Source: Anas platyrhynchos (Eukaryota; Chordata; Aves; Anseriformes; Anatidae). From it: 64,000 nucleotides of DNA. The notes below the pieces were generated by a model. That model was not told the DNA's origin and made no database searches. It was given only the letters and a program-made list of their open reading frames with translations. The stretch lies in contig NC_092591.1 of assembly GCF_047663525.1 (NCBI RefSeq), positions 48,709,501-48,773,500 of the forward strand. The letters are read 5' to 3'. The position numbers and the translations under genes were made by a program. Below, in pieces: positions 36,881 through 50,150 of this stretch (positions are counted from its first letter, which is position 1; the number at the start of each line of letters is the position of its first letter).

Positions 36881-38744
36881 GTCAGATAAATGAAGTAAAG
36901 ATGATTCTCTTAGCTAATTGACAAAGTCGCTGCAGTCAACTTGTGTTTAAAAATCTATCAGTAAGAAGAAGTATTTCTCTCTTGGAAAGAAGGACAAAAT
37001 AAATAGTCTTTTAAAATATGCATAGGAGGGTTTAAATGGTACTATGGAAAAGTAGGAAAAAATAAAAACACATTCTTAGCCAAAAGCTTAAAGTATGAAA
37101 GCATGTATGAAAGAAAACATTAATACTCTATAGGCCAGACATGGTGGCATTAAGTAACAGATATCTGAATATGGCTGATGTAGGACTTCCAAAGGTAACA
37201 GGCATTATACGAACTAAGAATGACAGAAATTGGGAACAGGCAAGGATGTCAAGCCAAGGTTTGAGACCAGCTACAATGGAAAAATGTCGAGGGATCCTGG
37301 AAAAGGGGCTCAGATGAGAGAACACCAAAGATGTTCATGCACACACACAACACCAACAGCTGTGCTGTGCAGAAACTGGCCTCCAAGTACGTGGCTGGAC
37401 ATTTCTTACAGGAATGTGACTGAACTGGATTTGGCAGATGCATAAGCACTGGACAAGGATGTTATACTACTCCTGAGTTTGCACAAATAAGCCAGGAAAG
37501 AAGACATATTGAAATTTATGCCTTGGCCAAATTCCAACTCAATTAATTACAAACTGCTTTTTAAAATTCCCCCTGAAGTTTCAGCTAGATGATATTTATT
37601 CCTTGCATGTCCTATGAGGCTGAGAAGTGTTGCAGCCTACTGCAGAGCTACCCTTCACACAAAGCACGATTTCTGTGTGCAATTCTTATGTCAGGTCAAG
37701 TTTGTGAAGGCCTTGGGAACCTTGAAAATGGGAAGTGTTGGCAGCCCGAATATGATGGAGCCACAGAAAAACAGCAGTAGTCACTATGCTATAAATCTTC
37801 CTGCTGTGCAATGTGTTGGTGAGGGTGCTCATAAAACCTCACATCTGCCTTCTAGTGGATAAAATACAGGAGAGAATTGCAACAGAAAAGGAAGAGAGAA
37901 ACAACTGACAAGAGAAGTGGTTTTGGATTCCACAGCATAACTATTAACAAGCCCTGAAAATCAAATGCAAGCAAAAATCCGGTATTTTTTTTTACTCATA
38001 GCAATGACTGTTGCATTCACTTCTCACCTTTACTCCATTTGGCACTGAAGCTAATTAGGATATTTACATTGATTACCAAATTCCCATGTTTTAAAATGGA
38101 GCCAACACTATGTGGAAGCTCTGCAATACTGAAATGTTCAGTACAGAACTGATTTTGATTACTACAGACAGGTCTTTCTACATAAACTCTTGGCCATATT
38201 ATGAATAACTTTGCCACTAATACAAAGAACAGAAAGAAATGTCTTTCCCGACAGGAGGCCTTTCAAGAAGGTGGTTTTCAAACTAACATAAGAAGTAGTG
38301 CATAGGAAATGCAGATTGCCACACAATTTTTCTTTAAGTAAGCAATCAGTGCTCAGGTTGGCTTCCAAACAACTTCAGTATCTGCAGCTTATGCTGATGT
38401 TCTGTAAACCTGCAAATTAGACTAATGATAGATTAGCCTCAAAATCAATGAGTGCAAATGTAAAGACTCCTCTAAGCTTGATTAACGTGTCCCCAAATCT
38501 ATATATTTCTGCATTCTAGAAATTACAAATGAGTCCAATGGTTTCTGGATGAGAGGAGCAAGAGAAAAGCAAGTTAAAATTTTATGGAATTATTTTCAAG
38601 CAGAAGACTTTCGTTAAGCTTCTTCTGATACAGATATTGTCTGTACATGTACATGTACATGTAGGAGAATAAAAAATTGGTGAAACCACCTTCCAAGTAG
38701 ATGCTTCTTCTGTTTTTGTGAAGGAAGAGCCCCTGACAACCATG
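36881..38744. other. Intergenic DNA downstream of the LINE fossil
   Basis: The first few hundred bases may still belong to the decayed LINE, but I recognise no further domain. The rest is unique AT-rich sequence. A (GTACAT)n run at 38642-38663 is self-complementary. No gene is seen. Confidence 0.55.
38642..38663. repeat. (TGTACA)n self-complementary hexanucleotide repeat
   Basis: About three and a half copies of a palindromic hexamer are present, so the whole tract can fold back on itself. It is probably simple-sequence slippage. Confidence 0.85.
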
Positions 38745-38974
38745 CAAGCTAGGATTAGCTGGCTGGGGAGTAGCTCTGCTGAAAAGGACCTGAGTGACGT
38801 GGTGGACAATAAGCTGAATATGGGCCTGGCAGCAAAGAATACAGATCATGGGCTATGTTCAGAGGAGCACTGCTTGCCCGGAGAGGTTGTGCAGTCCAGC
38901 CTTAGAGGTTTGAGAGATTGGACTAGAGATCTTCCGAGATCCCTTCCAACCTGAACTATTCTCTGATTCTCTGG
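38745..38974 (+). mobile_element. CR1 LINE 3' fragment, internally deleted
   Basis: The sequence follows the CR1 3' region: ctgctgaaaaggacctg, then gtggacaataagctgaatatg, then, after an internal deletion, a CCCTTCCAACCTGAACTATTCTCTGATTCT tail. CR1 is the dominant bird LINE. Its 3' end lacks poly(A) and carries short direct repeats like ATTCTATGA. This copy is 5'-truncated, as most are, and moderately diverged. Confidence 0.88.
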
Positions 38975-39272
38975 TTTCAGGGTTCCCAGTGTATAAAAAT
39001 TATCTACAGTCAAAGGGTTTTGAGATGTTCTGCTAGATGAGAACCACTTCTGAGCCTTACCTGTTGACTCCTTAACCATGTATTTATCTAGCAATTGGCA
39101 GACTCTGCAGCAGAAAAGGAATACCAGAGAACATCTGGTTTGGGCAGAAGGGACTTCATTTTGTTGTTGTAACTTAGGAAGTGAGTAGGGTAGGGTACAG
39201 ACAATGAAGAGCTGTCCAATACAGTATATTCCAGATTTTTTTTTTCTTTTCACTCAATTAAATGTGTCCACT

Positions 39273-39734
39273 GTGTCTAAAGGAGGGCAACAAAGATGGT
39301 GAAGCGTGTGAATGGAAAGATGTGTGAAGTGGTTGAGGTCCCTTGGTTTGCTCAGCCCCGAGCAGAGCAGGCTGAGGGGAGGCCTCATGGCGGCCTGCAG
39401 CTCCCTCACGAGGGGAGCGGAGGGGCAGGCGCTGAGTTTTGCTCTCTGGGGACAGCGACAGGACCTGAGGGAACGGCATGGAGCTGGGACAGGGGAGGGT
39501 CAGGCTGGGTGTTAGGGAAAGGTTCTGCACCCAGAGGGTGGTCGGGCACTGGGACAGGCTCCCCAGGGCAGCTTTCACGGCACTGAGCCTGCTAGTGCTC
39601 AAAAAGCGTTCAGATAACACTCTTGGACACATGGTCTGAGTTTGGGGTGGTTCTGAGTAGAGCTGTGAGTTGGACTCGATGATCCTTGTGGGTCCCTTCC
39701 AACTCAGGAAGTTCTATGACTCTATGACTCTATG
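39273..39734 (+). mobile_element. CR1 LINE 3' fragment, GC-rich
   Basis: This 460-bp CR1 3' end opens with aggagggcaacaaagatgg. It continues through the block with gctgaggggaggcctcatgg and closes with a GATGATCCTTGTGGGTCCC-type tail ending in three ATGACTCT-like units (39717-39734). GC-rich and less diverged than its neighbour at 38.7 kb, it looks younger. The overlapping ORFs of about 70-125 codons on both strands here are CR1 sequence, not genes. Confidence 0.93.
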
Positions 39735-40521
39735 TCAGGTAGTCAAGGGGATGAGTTTTCAGAGGCCTCAGGAAACTGAGAGAGGTCAGTTATATAACAA
39801 ACATTTTAGAAGTGCAGAACCATAAAAAGAGAGTCCACGGCAACTGCTGTGGGACACTAATTTGGTGTAAAAATACATAATCTCTGGCAGCAGTGAGAAG
39901 CAGAGTGGCAGAGCTGTTTTCTGAGATATTTGTCCCATTCCCTTCCATCTTGCTTCTCTTAGCTTTCCCTTTTTCTTCAAGGAGCTCACTTGCTGGCTTC
40001 AGCCACATCCCCATTTATTCCCCAGACACACCAGTGGGTGTGCAGGTTTTATGGCATATCAGCTGCTGTAAATGAAAGGACATTGAAAAGTCGAGAATTG
40101 CCTCCATTCCCTCTTTATGTCCGATGCTGCCTGTGTTGGCAGAAGAAAGTCGTTTCATGCTTTCCGTATAGAATGGGTGACTCTTCCCAGCCCCGTCCCC
40201 CTCTGAGGCTTGTCGCTTTTGGCCCTCCAGGCGAGGAGCCCAGGCAGCGCAGAGCAGTCCTCAGAGTTTTCAAAAACAGATTTTTAAAACAGCTTTTCAG
40301 CGCTCTCTAGTGGTTAAAATAACAAATGCTTTAAATGTCACCTATCACCTTTTCAACCTTATTTTAATTAATAAATTTCTTATAATGATTCATGTATCTC
40401 CAAGCTAAAAGAATGGTTTAAAATTATGGTTATAATTATTTTTATAATTATAATATTAATTATAATTTACTAATGGGCATTAGAACAGTGTTTTTCACTA
40501 CACAAAGCCCCAAAAGTGAAT
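39735..40521. other. Intergenic DNA between CR1 copies
   Basis: Unique sequence. At 40301-40312 there is a word (cgctctctagtgg) of a kind often seen at the ends of old repeats, but I cannot assign a family. A low-complexity ATAAT/TTATA stretch covers 40430-40470. No gene is seen. Confidence 0.5.
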
Positions 40522-40592
40522 TGATGTTGGATTAGATGATCTTTAAAGGTCTCTTCCAACTTAAACCATTCTTTGATCCTATGATTCTATGA
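40522..40592 (+). mobile_element. CR1 LINE 3' tail remnant
   Basis: About 70 bp match only the extreme CR1 3' end: gttggattagatgatcttta, then cttccaacttaaaccattct, then a gatcctatgattctatgaa terminal repeat. It is severely 5'-truncated. Confidence 0.9.
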
Positions 40593-43500
40593 ACCTAATA
40601 TAATGATTGTGTGTCAAGTATGGTTTTTGTTTTTCTTTGGCCAACTAACTAACTGCAGTTTTCATCCTCGACTCTGCTTGCAAAGATCTGTGGTCACTAA
40701 AAATTCACATTACCCACAGATATGAACTCATTCCTTACTGCATATTTTACCACATATTTTAGGTTTCCATACTAAACCACTTACTATAATAGCCATTCAA
40801 ACTTCTCGTAGAAGCCCTGAATGTATGTCACAGAAAATGCTAATTCTCATTTCACATCAGAAAGCAAAGTTGAGAAAGAACTGGGTGACCCAGTTATGGA
40901 AATCTGGCAGCTCCAAGTCCAAAGGACAGATTAAAGTAAGAAACATGCAGCAGACAGTAATGACAAAATGCTTGTGTGGTTTTTGAATAATTAATAGATC
41001 ACAAGCCTGTGTCCAAGTGAATATTTGCATGAAACTTTATTTACAAACCTTTTCAAATGTTAATTGTAACCTGCCTTGCAAAAACAAACATACTGGTTCA
41101 CAGACATGCTATTTGAATTTATTTATTTTTTTTTCCTACACTCTGTTTATTTTAAAATTATGTCTTCTTATTTGTCTGGCTTCCTTGTCAGTTACTACCT
41201 TAAGCATCATCATGTTCATCGCTTTAACCATCAGACTGCTTTTCAAGTAGTCTGAAGGAACCTGGAATGTTGCTCCAATAACAACCCCACACAAAAACAC
41301 TGGGTCATGTAAAGCCCTGTGTGAGTATCGTATCCCCAGTTCTTCATTCCAAACCACATGTTTTGCAGATGTATATTTTGATGCAGTATTCATTCATTGC
41401 AATTTATGTAAATATGTATCTTCCTTAATACAAGAACTCTAAGTAATAATCTGCCAAATAATGGCATTTCTACGTGCTCTGAGTTTTGGACCTGCTGAGC
41501 TTCTGACGTGGTACTAACCACGTCCAGCATTTCTCCAAATTACAACATCTTTTTCTGACTTTCTGGCAGCAAGTTGTTGTCCTTAAATTATTCAGCGCTC
41601 CCCTTTCTCCTGTCTCATCTTCCATTCCATCTTCTTCAAAGATGTTGTGCTTCCCTGGTGGTAAATCCTTTTGCAGAAGGGGTATTGCCCTGGCAGCCAC
41701 ACTGCCCCATAACAGGAGACAAGGTCTGATCTGGCTCCTTTGAGCTGCAGTGCTGCATGTTGCTACGATTGTTGACATTCAGTGCATTCGCAAAGGGAAA
41801 AGGCAAACTGAATTGTTTCACCACTGAAACGCTTCCTCTAGCTTGCTGTTGGACTCAGGCTTTATCCCTTTCTTGCAACTGTGTTTTTTACTGCTGCCAA
41901 ATGCAGGTCTTGGCTCTTGTCATGAACTCTTCAGGTCTTGCAAGGCCTCCCATTCCCACATGGTGTCTGTTACAGAAGTGGTGATGTGCCATGAAACTTG
42001 GTGGGCCTCTGAGGAGTTGTTACAGGCACGCCTCCAAATTTCTTGTTGGTAAGGAATATTTTCTGCTTACCGGCCAAATTGTACTCCCTGATGATTTTTC
42101 ATAGCATTTCTCAGCCTTAATCCTGATGACAATTTCTCTGTTATTAAGCAATTAAAACATGATGTAATTAATTTTCTAATTAGATAATTGTTCTGTCATT
42201 GCAATTCTTAGAGTATAACATGTCATTATTGCAATATGTTAGCTACTAGGGTCAATGAATCATTTTCTTTTATTAAACTTGAAACATTGTATTGGTTCTC
42301 AGACATTCTAGGAGTGTGCTACGGCCTCCTTAGGAAAGCTCTTCCCAAATTTCTTATTTCTTCAGCTTCACTAGGGTCCTACCCTATGTGTTTATGATGC
42401 TGCCTGAAGAATAGCTCCACTGTTTGTCACAGTTGTTTATAACCTGTACTTCACCGGGTTCAATAGAATTGCCCAGTGGACTTGAAGAGTTTGGAGTTTC
42501 AGAGTTTGGACTTTACTTCATGACTGCAAGGGACATCACTCCAAAAGCGACTGACTGTAGTCATGTACGAGCTGCCAAGGACTGCTTCACGGAGGAAGGA
42601 GAACCAGGAGCCAAGGGCAGGAATAGCATGGGGCAGTGATCCCACTGACCAGAGTACAACCCTGCAGTACCCGCATGGGGCCAAGCTGGTCACAGTGACA
42701 GATTTCATTGAGAAGCCATCAGATGCAGTGAGGTGACAAAGTCAGGGTCTATCCAAGCAAGCTGGTCATGGTCAGGAGGAGATGGCTGAGCATAGGCCTT
42801 CTTCAACACAGTTTAATCTCAATGCCCCCAAAATAAACAAATATCGAAGGGCAGGCAATAATTAGCAATAAATCTGAATTTATGTCAGTGATCTCTTCAC
42901 CTGCTTCAGCTTGATTTTTACGGCTTGGTTTGTTTGGTTGTTTGGTTTTTTGTTTGTTTTGAGCAGAAGCATGTGGAATTCCTTAGTGGAGGAACTATTC
43001 AGCTTACCTGGGACATATATGGCTTTGAGGAACGTATTTGTGTATGACTCCTAGAGTACTGAGCAGTCAGGAAGAAAAGGACCTACAATGCCAGTGGGTA
43101 CTGCTAAAGACAGCCTGCTTTTGAAAGCTAGCTGTAATACTGGTGTACTTGGAAAGACTTGTTTAATCTAATCATTAGTTTTTCTTCAGAGTACCTGTAC
43201 TTTAGTGTAGGGTCTGTGATTAGTCTTCCCCAAAACAGCTCAACTGAGCCTCAGGGACTGACAGTAGTGTGTGAATTATCAGCCCATCCTTTTTCTCATC
43301 TGGACTGGAGACATTTTATATCCACATGGAGAAAGGTTTTCTGCATCCTTTTCTTGCAAGTATTCATTGTGACATCCAATTCTATCCACTGTGAGGAAAT
43401 GTTTTCTGTATTACCACTTTATCTTCTAAACAAATAGATAGGTAGACACTACAACAGCAGATAGATCCATACGTAGATAGATAGACAGAAAACATTTAAA

Positions 43501-44194
43501 CATGGCCAATATTCTAGCACTTTAAAATATACCTGACTTTTGTGAGAATTACAGTTCCTCATAGTCTTTGAAAGTTAGGACATTTGTGCTTAAATATGAT
43601 CGAAAAAGAATAAGAAAACTTCCAGTGGTTTTATTTTATTTTATAGTTACATTGCTATGATTTAAAGATTGTACAGTGGAATTGTAATGTACAACCATTA
43701 TCTGTCCTTTGTTAACTGTAGAAGCTTCATATATTCTTGTTTGTAACACCTTGTAGGTCTTTCAGCCATGCTTACTAAGCCTGGTTTAATTTTCGACATA
43801 ATAATATTTTGTATAAGAGGTTGTAGGCATTTCCTGTTCCTTCCTTACTATGTTGTAGTGGAAAACAGACATTAGGATGATAACTGTAAATGATAAAGCC
43901 TTAGATAAGCAGATTTGTATAACCAAGTACACAAAACTTCAGAGGGGTATGTTCTCATGTCAGTGCACAGGGATCTACAGGTCAGCATTAGTTATTTTCT
44001 GTTTTGACAATGGCAGAACTTTGCCCTTTGAAAGTTTTTAATATTATTTTTTTTTTTTCAGATGAGAATCAAAATAAAAGCAACAACTTGAATTAGCCAC
44101 TTGCACACAGAGTTATACACTAGATCTTTCTAAATTAAGTTAGAGATGCTCTACCTTTATTCATGAAACATTCGAAGTGAGTGGGAATAGAGGA
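40593..44194. other. Intergenic AT-rich DNA: no gene seen
   Basis: I found no recognisable gene. The stretch includes a GTTT/GGTT-rich tract at about 42921-42960, a degenerate GATA-type microsatellite near 43434-43492, and a triple WGATAA cluster at 43878-43908 listed separately. Confidence 0.6.
43878..43908 (+). promoter_or_regulatory. Three same-strand WGATAA sites in 31 bp
   Basis: TGATAA (43878-43883), TGATAA (43891-43896) and AGATAA (43903-43908) sit 12-13 bp apart on the same strand in non-repetitive sequence. This is slightly more than one helical turn. Clustered GATA sites are typical of blood enhancers, but chance in AT-rich DNA cannot be excluded. Confidence 0.35.
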
Positions 44195-45050
44195 GATGAG
44201 TAACAGCCAACATAAATTTGTCAAAAGCAAACTGTGTCAAGATTTTTAATTTACTTCCATGAAGAATATCACGTGGAAAGAGGAGAAACAGATGACATAC
44301 TTTGACTTCAATAAGGCTTCCAATACTTTATTACACAACGCACAAGCAAGCTAAGAAACCTAAATGAAGCTACCACAAAGGGGTTGCAAAGCTGGTTTAC
44401 TTAAAGAATAATCATCAATAATTCTCTGTCAAAACGAAAGGGGGTATCATGCAAGATATCACTGGAATTTGTTTGTTTTTCCATGCTAGTAAATATTTTC
44501 ATTATGACCCAGATGAGGGTATGAAAGCTGGAAGAAAATGTCAAATAATTTGGAGACAAAATGTGAAGTGGTCAAAAAAAGATTTAACTCAACATGGATA
44601 AATCCACTTAGGTCAACAGGCTAATCAGTATTTCTGCAGATGTGGAGATGATAATGTATTACAAGCTCAAATTCAGTGTACAGTGTGCTTTTTTTTTTTT
44701 TTCAGAAAAAAAAACAAATATCACATATAGGTGTGTGAACAATAATGTATTCTGTAAGACACATAATGTAACTGTACAATGCTTTCATCAGTAATAATGA
44801 CTCAGCTGAAGTACTGGATCCATTTTTAAGCACTACATTTCAAAGTATCTATAGACCAACTTGATAGAGCATTGAGGAAAAGGTCAAGAAGTCTCAGGTG
44901 AAATGAACACCACCTGAATGAAAAAGTTGAAAGAAATAGGGTTGCTTCACTTTGCAGAGAACACTGTAAAGAATTGTACTGTCATATTGTAGAAAGATGG
45001 CTTCAGAGAGAAAGAGAAAAATGAATTCTAATGAATGTATGTGACCAAAT
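44195..45050 (+). mobile_element. Ancient CR1/L3-like LINE remnant
   Basis: The order of recognisable pieces follows the CR1/L3 reverse transcriptase and 3' region. A CAACATAAATTTGTCAAAAG block comes first. From 44298 it reads YFDFNKASNTLLHN, corresponding to palm motif A Y-L-D-F-S-K-A-F-D-T-V-P-H-N with the catalytic Asp column altered. From about 44800 it reads QLKYWIHF, then a block like the L-E-R-V-Q-R-R-A segment (DQLDRALRKRS). Stops and frameshifts are abundant. It is far more diverged than the CR1 tails at 38.7-40.6 kb, consistent with an old amniote insertion. A T14 then A-rich tract interrupts it at 44689-44715. Confidence 0.72.
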
Positions 45051-48000
45051 CAGATGAAATCAGATGAAAAGCTTAGGCACCAGTTAACTGGCGGCTAAGT
45101 TGGAAGGCAATAGCTGGATCTGCCCCTTTGAGTGTGAAGAAATATTTGGACTTCTCCATTCATAGATACGTAGAAATTAAAACAAAACAAAGTTGTTAGA
45201 CCCAGCCCAAGCCCCACATTGCCACTCCATCTACACTACAATCATTTCTGCTTGCTAAAACTTAAGGTTTAGAAAGGTATTCAGTCCTAACCTGGAGACA
45301 TCAGAAGATGGAGAACATATTACATGATTATTTGCTGCAGCTGTTAATCTTTCTCACTGTTAAATGCGTTTCTCTCTCAGTTACAACCTGCACAGCTGTG
45401 AAGGCCCGGAGTGCACTCATAAGCCTTAATTGCCTTAAGCAGCCCCACTTGGGATCTCCACGCCCAGCCTCTGCCCATGGGCCCAAGAACTTCTTTTAAG
45501 CTCAGGCCTGGGCCTAGGCCTGTGTCTGTTTATGGGCCTTGGCAGTGGAGGTTTATGTCTTGGTTGACTTGGAAATAATAATATTTTTTTTTTTTTTTTT
45601 TTAAAGGGGGTTTCTTTAATTTCCAGGACTCTATTCTGCTTTTCCAAGTTTTGGATATTAAAGATTCTAAGTGCTTAGAAGTAGAGGTTTATACTTGGAT
45701 ATAATAAATCTGAGTTTGACTTCAGCTGTATGATACTCTCACTTTAACAAGCACTGTAACTTATGTGGGAAGTGGCTGGCAGGTGCATTTAAAAATGTGA
45801 AGAGAAAATTGCTGTTTAGGGAGGTGTTTTGGTTGAAGTAATGCATAAATATGAAAAAAAAAAAAAGTAAATTACAGGGAGGACAGGCATAAAATAATCT
45901 AGCCCATGTGGTAAACTTGGTCTGTTCAAATGAGTTAAGTAAATATAAAGCCCTAAGCAATTCTGAGTTGCTGTTCAGTACAGCGATGTTTTCTTTACTA
46001 TGTATAACCAACCTGCTCCATTTCTATGTGGGGGCTCTATGTTAAAATTAACTGTGGAATTTTTCTGCATATAGTTTATGCAGCAAAGTACTATCCCATC
46101 CTGGTTATTTGCTTCTGAAAATTAAAGGCTTAAGAAAATTGCTTTACAGAAAAGGAGACGGGAAAAAAAAAAGGCCAAGGAATTATGTGATATCAGTACA
46201 AACAGAAACACGTTTTATGATTACCCGTTGATAGCTTTATAGGGAATTCTATCATCTAGCTGTATTTAATCATTTTTTGAAGTACTGGATTGGAGTTACA
46301 CTTGTTTTGACTAAATCATAAAATGGCTCCAGTTGTGTGCCATTAAATGTCATTTAATCTCCTTTGAACCCAAATATCTTCTGAATTTTCATTTATATGG
46401 CTGCTAAATTCAGTATTTGACAACTGTTATACACTATTTGTAATTTAATCTTATTCAGATAAACAACTATTGAGCTTTTAATTCTTATTCAAAGAGTTTT
46501 ATTTTGTCTGAGTTCAGTTTTATTATGAAAGTTAGTCACCCTGTAGGGTTAGATAGAATGGGAATTTCTCTTGCCTGAACAAATTCCTTAGGAAAAAGAA
46601 ACCTAAATAAGGACAAAGTGATAATTTTCTAAACCTGCCTGATAAGTGGCATGGACTACAGCTTTTGAAATATGCAGATTGGGCCTGTCTTAAGACAGCA
46701 AAAAAACCTGAGTGATTCAGGTTCTCATAAGATTCCATTTCTAACTAAGATTTATTCTTTGGGTTTGTGTTGCTGTAGATACAGCTCTAACCTCAAAAGT
46801 AATTCTGAAACCTCAAAGGCAACTAAACTTTGTTGACTCCATGTTCATTACTCTAGCTTAAATGTTATTATTTCACAAGCTGAAGTACTGTGTTTCTTTG
46901 GCTAACCACAAGCCCTGTATACTGAACCTTGGAACTGGAAATAAAGGTTGGTATTTCTTGTTTTCTGTGCATCACTAGTGGAATAGGATCTGCTTTTCAA
47001 ATTAATCCATGGTTATCTCTTCCTCAGTTCTTATGGTCATGTTCTCAGTAGCATTCCTGAAGGGACATAACATTCAATAGGTCCATTCAGGAACTAATTA
47101 ACAAACACATCTGTGATAATGTGCAAGAAGATTTTCATTTTTGCCTCATGCACCCTACTGGGGGGAAATAGCAGAATAAACAGAAGTTGTTCATCTTATT
47201 TCATTATTCAGAATAATTCTGAGTGTGAGTAGGAAGCAGGCCCGCAAATTAAGAAGCAGATAACAGAATGCACTGAATTAGGGCTCCTGGTTTGAGGAGG
47301 CAGAGTAGAAAAGCTTGGAAACATTGATTGCTGTCCTGGAGAGGTGGGTAACAAGATGGAAAGACGCAGGTCTGGGGTACCAGATTTGGGGAGTCAGGAG
47401 CATGTCCCCACTTGAGTGCTTTGGTCATCTGTGGTCAGAAGGAAACAGGACTGTGGGAAGACACAGGTCATCCCTGGAGTTTGCAAGGAACTGATGTGAG
47501 ACCTGACTCCTACTTGGATATAGACTGTACAATGCTGGAGAAGGAGGTCTCTCTTACTTTTTTTTTTTTAACCTGGAGAAAAAAATAAAAACAACAGGCC
47601 AAGCAACTGGTAGTTACTCCCTGCAGGATTTTCCCAGAGGGAAGGCCAAGACTCGTCTTGCTGGAAAGTCACCAGGCAACTGGCCACATGAGGGTAAGTT
47701 GAAATGGGAAGGGCTGAGAAGGTGTGTCAGGAGTAACAGAAGAGATGTACAGGCAGATCAGAGAAACTTTGCCTGAGACATCACTTCAATGAGAAGGCTC
47801 TAGGTTCCCACAGAATATTTACACAACACTTGAACCTTGATTACAGGTACACCAGCAAGCTTACAGGCTTTCTTTACCTCTTTTTTTTTTTTTTGTATGT
47901 GTGTAACTGGTTGGTTAAGTTTTTTAAATACACCTGTGTCTGTTTTTTTACCCATTTCTGTTTCCTGAGAGCTGGAAACTGAGAAATGGAGAAGTTATAC

Positions 48001-50150
48001 TCAACCGCCCTAATAGCAGGTGACATAAAATAATAATAACTGAAAACCTAGAGAGATCCAGCATGGGAGAAGCCTCCCTGGAATGTGGAGAGCAAAGCTC
48101 TCCACTGTCTCCTCAGTCTGGATCTCTACGCTCAAGGCCTTCCCTCATCTTGAGCAATGTTGTGGTCTAAAGGTTCATGTTTGTGCAAGTGCTTCATATG
48201 CTTTTGCTTGCTAAAGGGACTTACTTTCCTTTCTGTTTCTGGAGCAACTCAACAGATGTGACTTCAAAATCAGCAGCTCCAGATTTGACTTTTATTTACA
48301 CCATTCATGAACATGGAATGTAAAGCCAGCATCCTTCAAATAAATTTGATCTTTACCTTAATTATGCAAGAGTGATTTTAGCCAGCTATCTGACAACAGT
48401 TCAAGGGCAAAGAGAGCAGAATCCTATTCTAGAGGGAGATCATACCATGTGGTAAGCAAGGGGCTACTTATCACTAAGAAATGTAAAGGTTGAGACGTGT
48501 TCAAATGACAAGTTTGTCATGCTAGAAGTTAGCAGGAAAACTTTTTCCACAGGATTGCCTCTATACAAGTTGTTCAACATTTCCCTGAAGTAAAAAGAAG
48601 CTTGTATTGTAAGGTGACAAATTCTTACATAGGCTTTTCTATCAGGTGTTGCTTCTCAATATTGTTGGCACAGAAGTGTGGATGTATTTGTAGTCACTGT
48701 TTAGAGGAATGGTATGGAAGAGGTAGATGAATATATGACAGCATGACCTACCTAAAATTATTAAGCACATTAATGTGCAATTACTAAGCACATTAACTAT
48801 TAGAGATTTTAAAAGATTGACTATGCAGTACAGTTTGTGTGAAAGTTACTTTAAAATGTCCATGCTTCCAAAATTGACTTTAAAGTTGGCATGGACTAGG
48901 TAACCACGCACTCTTGAGGTGTTCCCAGGCTGCTCCAAGAAACTGCTGAAGGTTCTGGAGATCTGTTATGGAGTCTGCACAGAGCAATTATAGCACAGTA
49001 CTGACAGTGAATCATGCTGTAATACAGCAATGACAAATGTCTTCAGTATAAAATTATGTTGTGGTAAGAATTTCCTAAATGAAGTTAGGAAGACTTGACC
49101 CATGCTAAATTTGCAAGTGTTTTTTTTTTTTTTTTTTAGTATAATGTGAAAGTCCTCCTTTCTGAGGACTTATTAAATTTCTATGTAAGATACGTACTTA
49201 ATGCTTTGTTTATATTTTTGGTTTAGCATGTAAGCTTAGCAGCAGTCTCGGTTCCGTCTTTGGCTAACAAAAAGGCATCCAGTGAAATTATGAAGAGCTT
49301 TGACACAGTAATTGTCATGTAATTATTGCTTGTGTAATCTCATGTAATAACTGCTCTCAGAAACAGTATTTTTAGCCCTTTTTTGAGACTGAATACTTGC
49401 TATTTTGTTACCCCCTCCCCCAAGAATTAATATCTTATAAGAAAGATCAAGGCTTTTTTCAGGTCCAGCATGTACTTTTGATTTATTGTCACCAGTTCTT
49501 CCATCAGCTTTTTTTTTTTTCTTGCAGATTTTTGTGTTAAGAAAGACAGACTTTGAGTACAAACTACATTAGGCTTCTGTGACTTGGCTGCAAAATTTTC
49601 CTAAGCTGTCATGTTCCCAGTGCTTATACGGAATTGCAATGGCAATGTAATAGAAAGGAGAAATTAATACCAGTGGATGAAAGAATTTCATATTTTCAGG
49701 TATTATATTTCATGGTCGTAAAGCCTCAGTGTGCTTCAAATGTTCATGAAGAAACTGCATTTGACTTGGGGAAAACAAAGGTGATTTCAACCCCTGTGTA
49801 ATGGGATTGCAGAAATAAATTACTACATAAAAATTAAATCTTACTATGGTATGAACTAAAACTTCCTGGTGAATAGTGAAAATAAAATGATTTTCGATAT
49901 CTGCAGACATTTCTTTTATACTTTATTCAATTGAAATACATGGGGTTGACTGATTTGTTACAGTTGTGCTATAGCATGTTATACGAAAAGAAGTGAATTG
50001 GAAAGCAAATAATCTAATATAAAATGACAAAGCACTGAGCTGCTATGCAAGCATACATGAAGAGTGTACAAAGCAATATTTGCAGGTGCCATGAAGAAAA
50101 ATCTGTCCATTCAAGCATTAGCTACTAAAGCATGAGGTCAAATGAAAGTT
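45051..50150. other. Intergenic AT-rich DNA: no gene seen
   Basis: No gene is recognised. Simple tracts include T19 at 45584-45602, T runs near 47880-47894 and T18 at 49120-49137. Short perfect inverted repeats occur at 48085-48105 and 48765-48778. An AGGCCTGGGCCTAGGCCT-like run lies near 45506-45523. ORFs here are short and without family resemblance. Confidence 0.65.

Noticed and set aside
39258..39632. ORFs of 67-124 codons on both strands
   Set aside because: They lie within or across the CR1 3' fragment and are repeat-derived.
43434..43492. GATA-rich stretch as an enhancer
   Set aside because: It is a degenerate GATA tetranucleotide microsatellite, so its GATA words carry little information.
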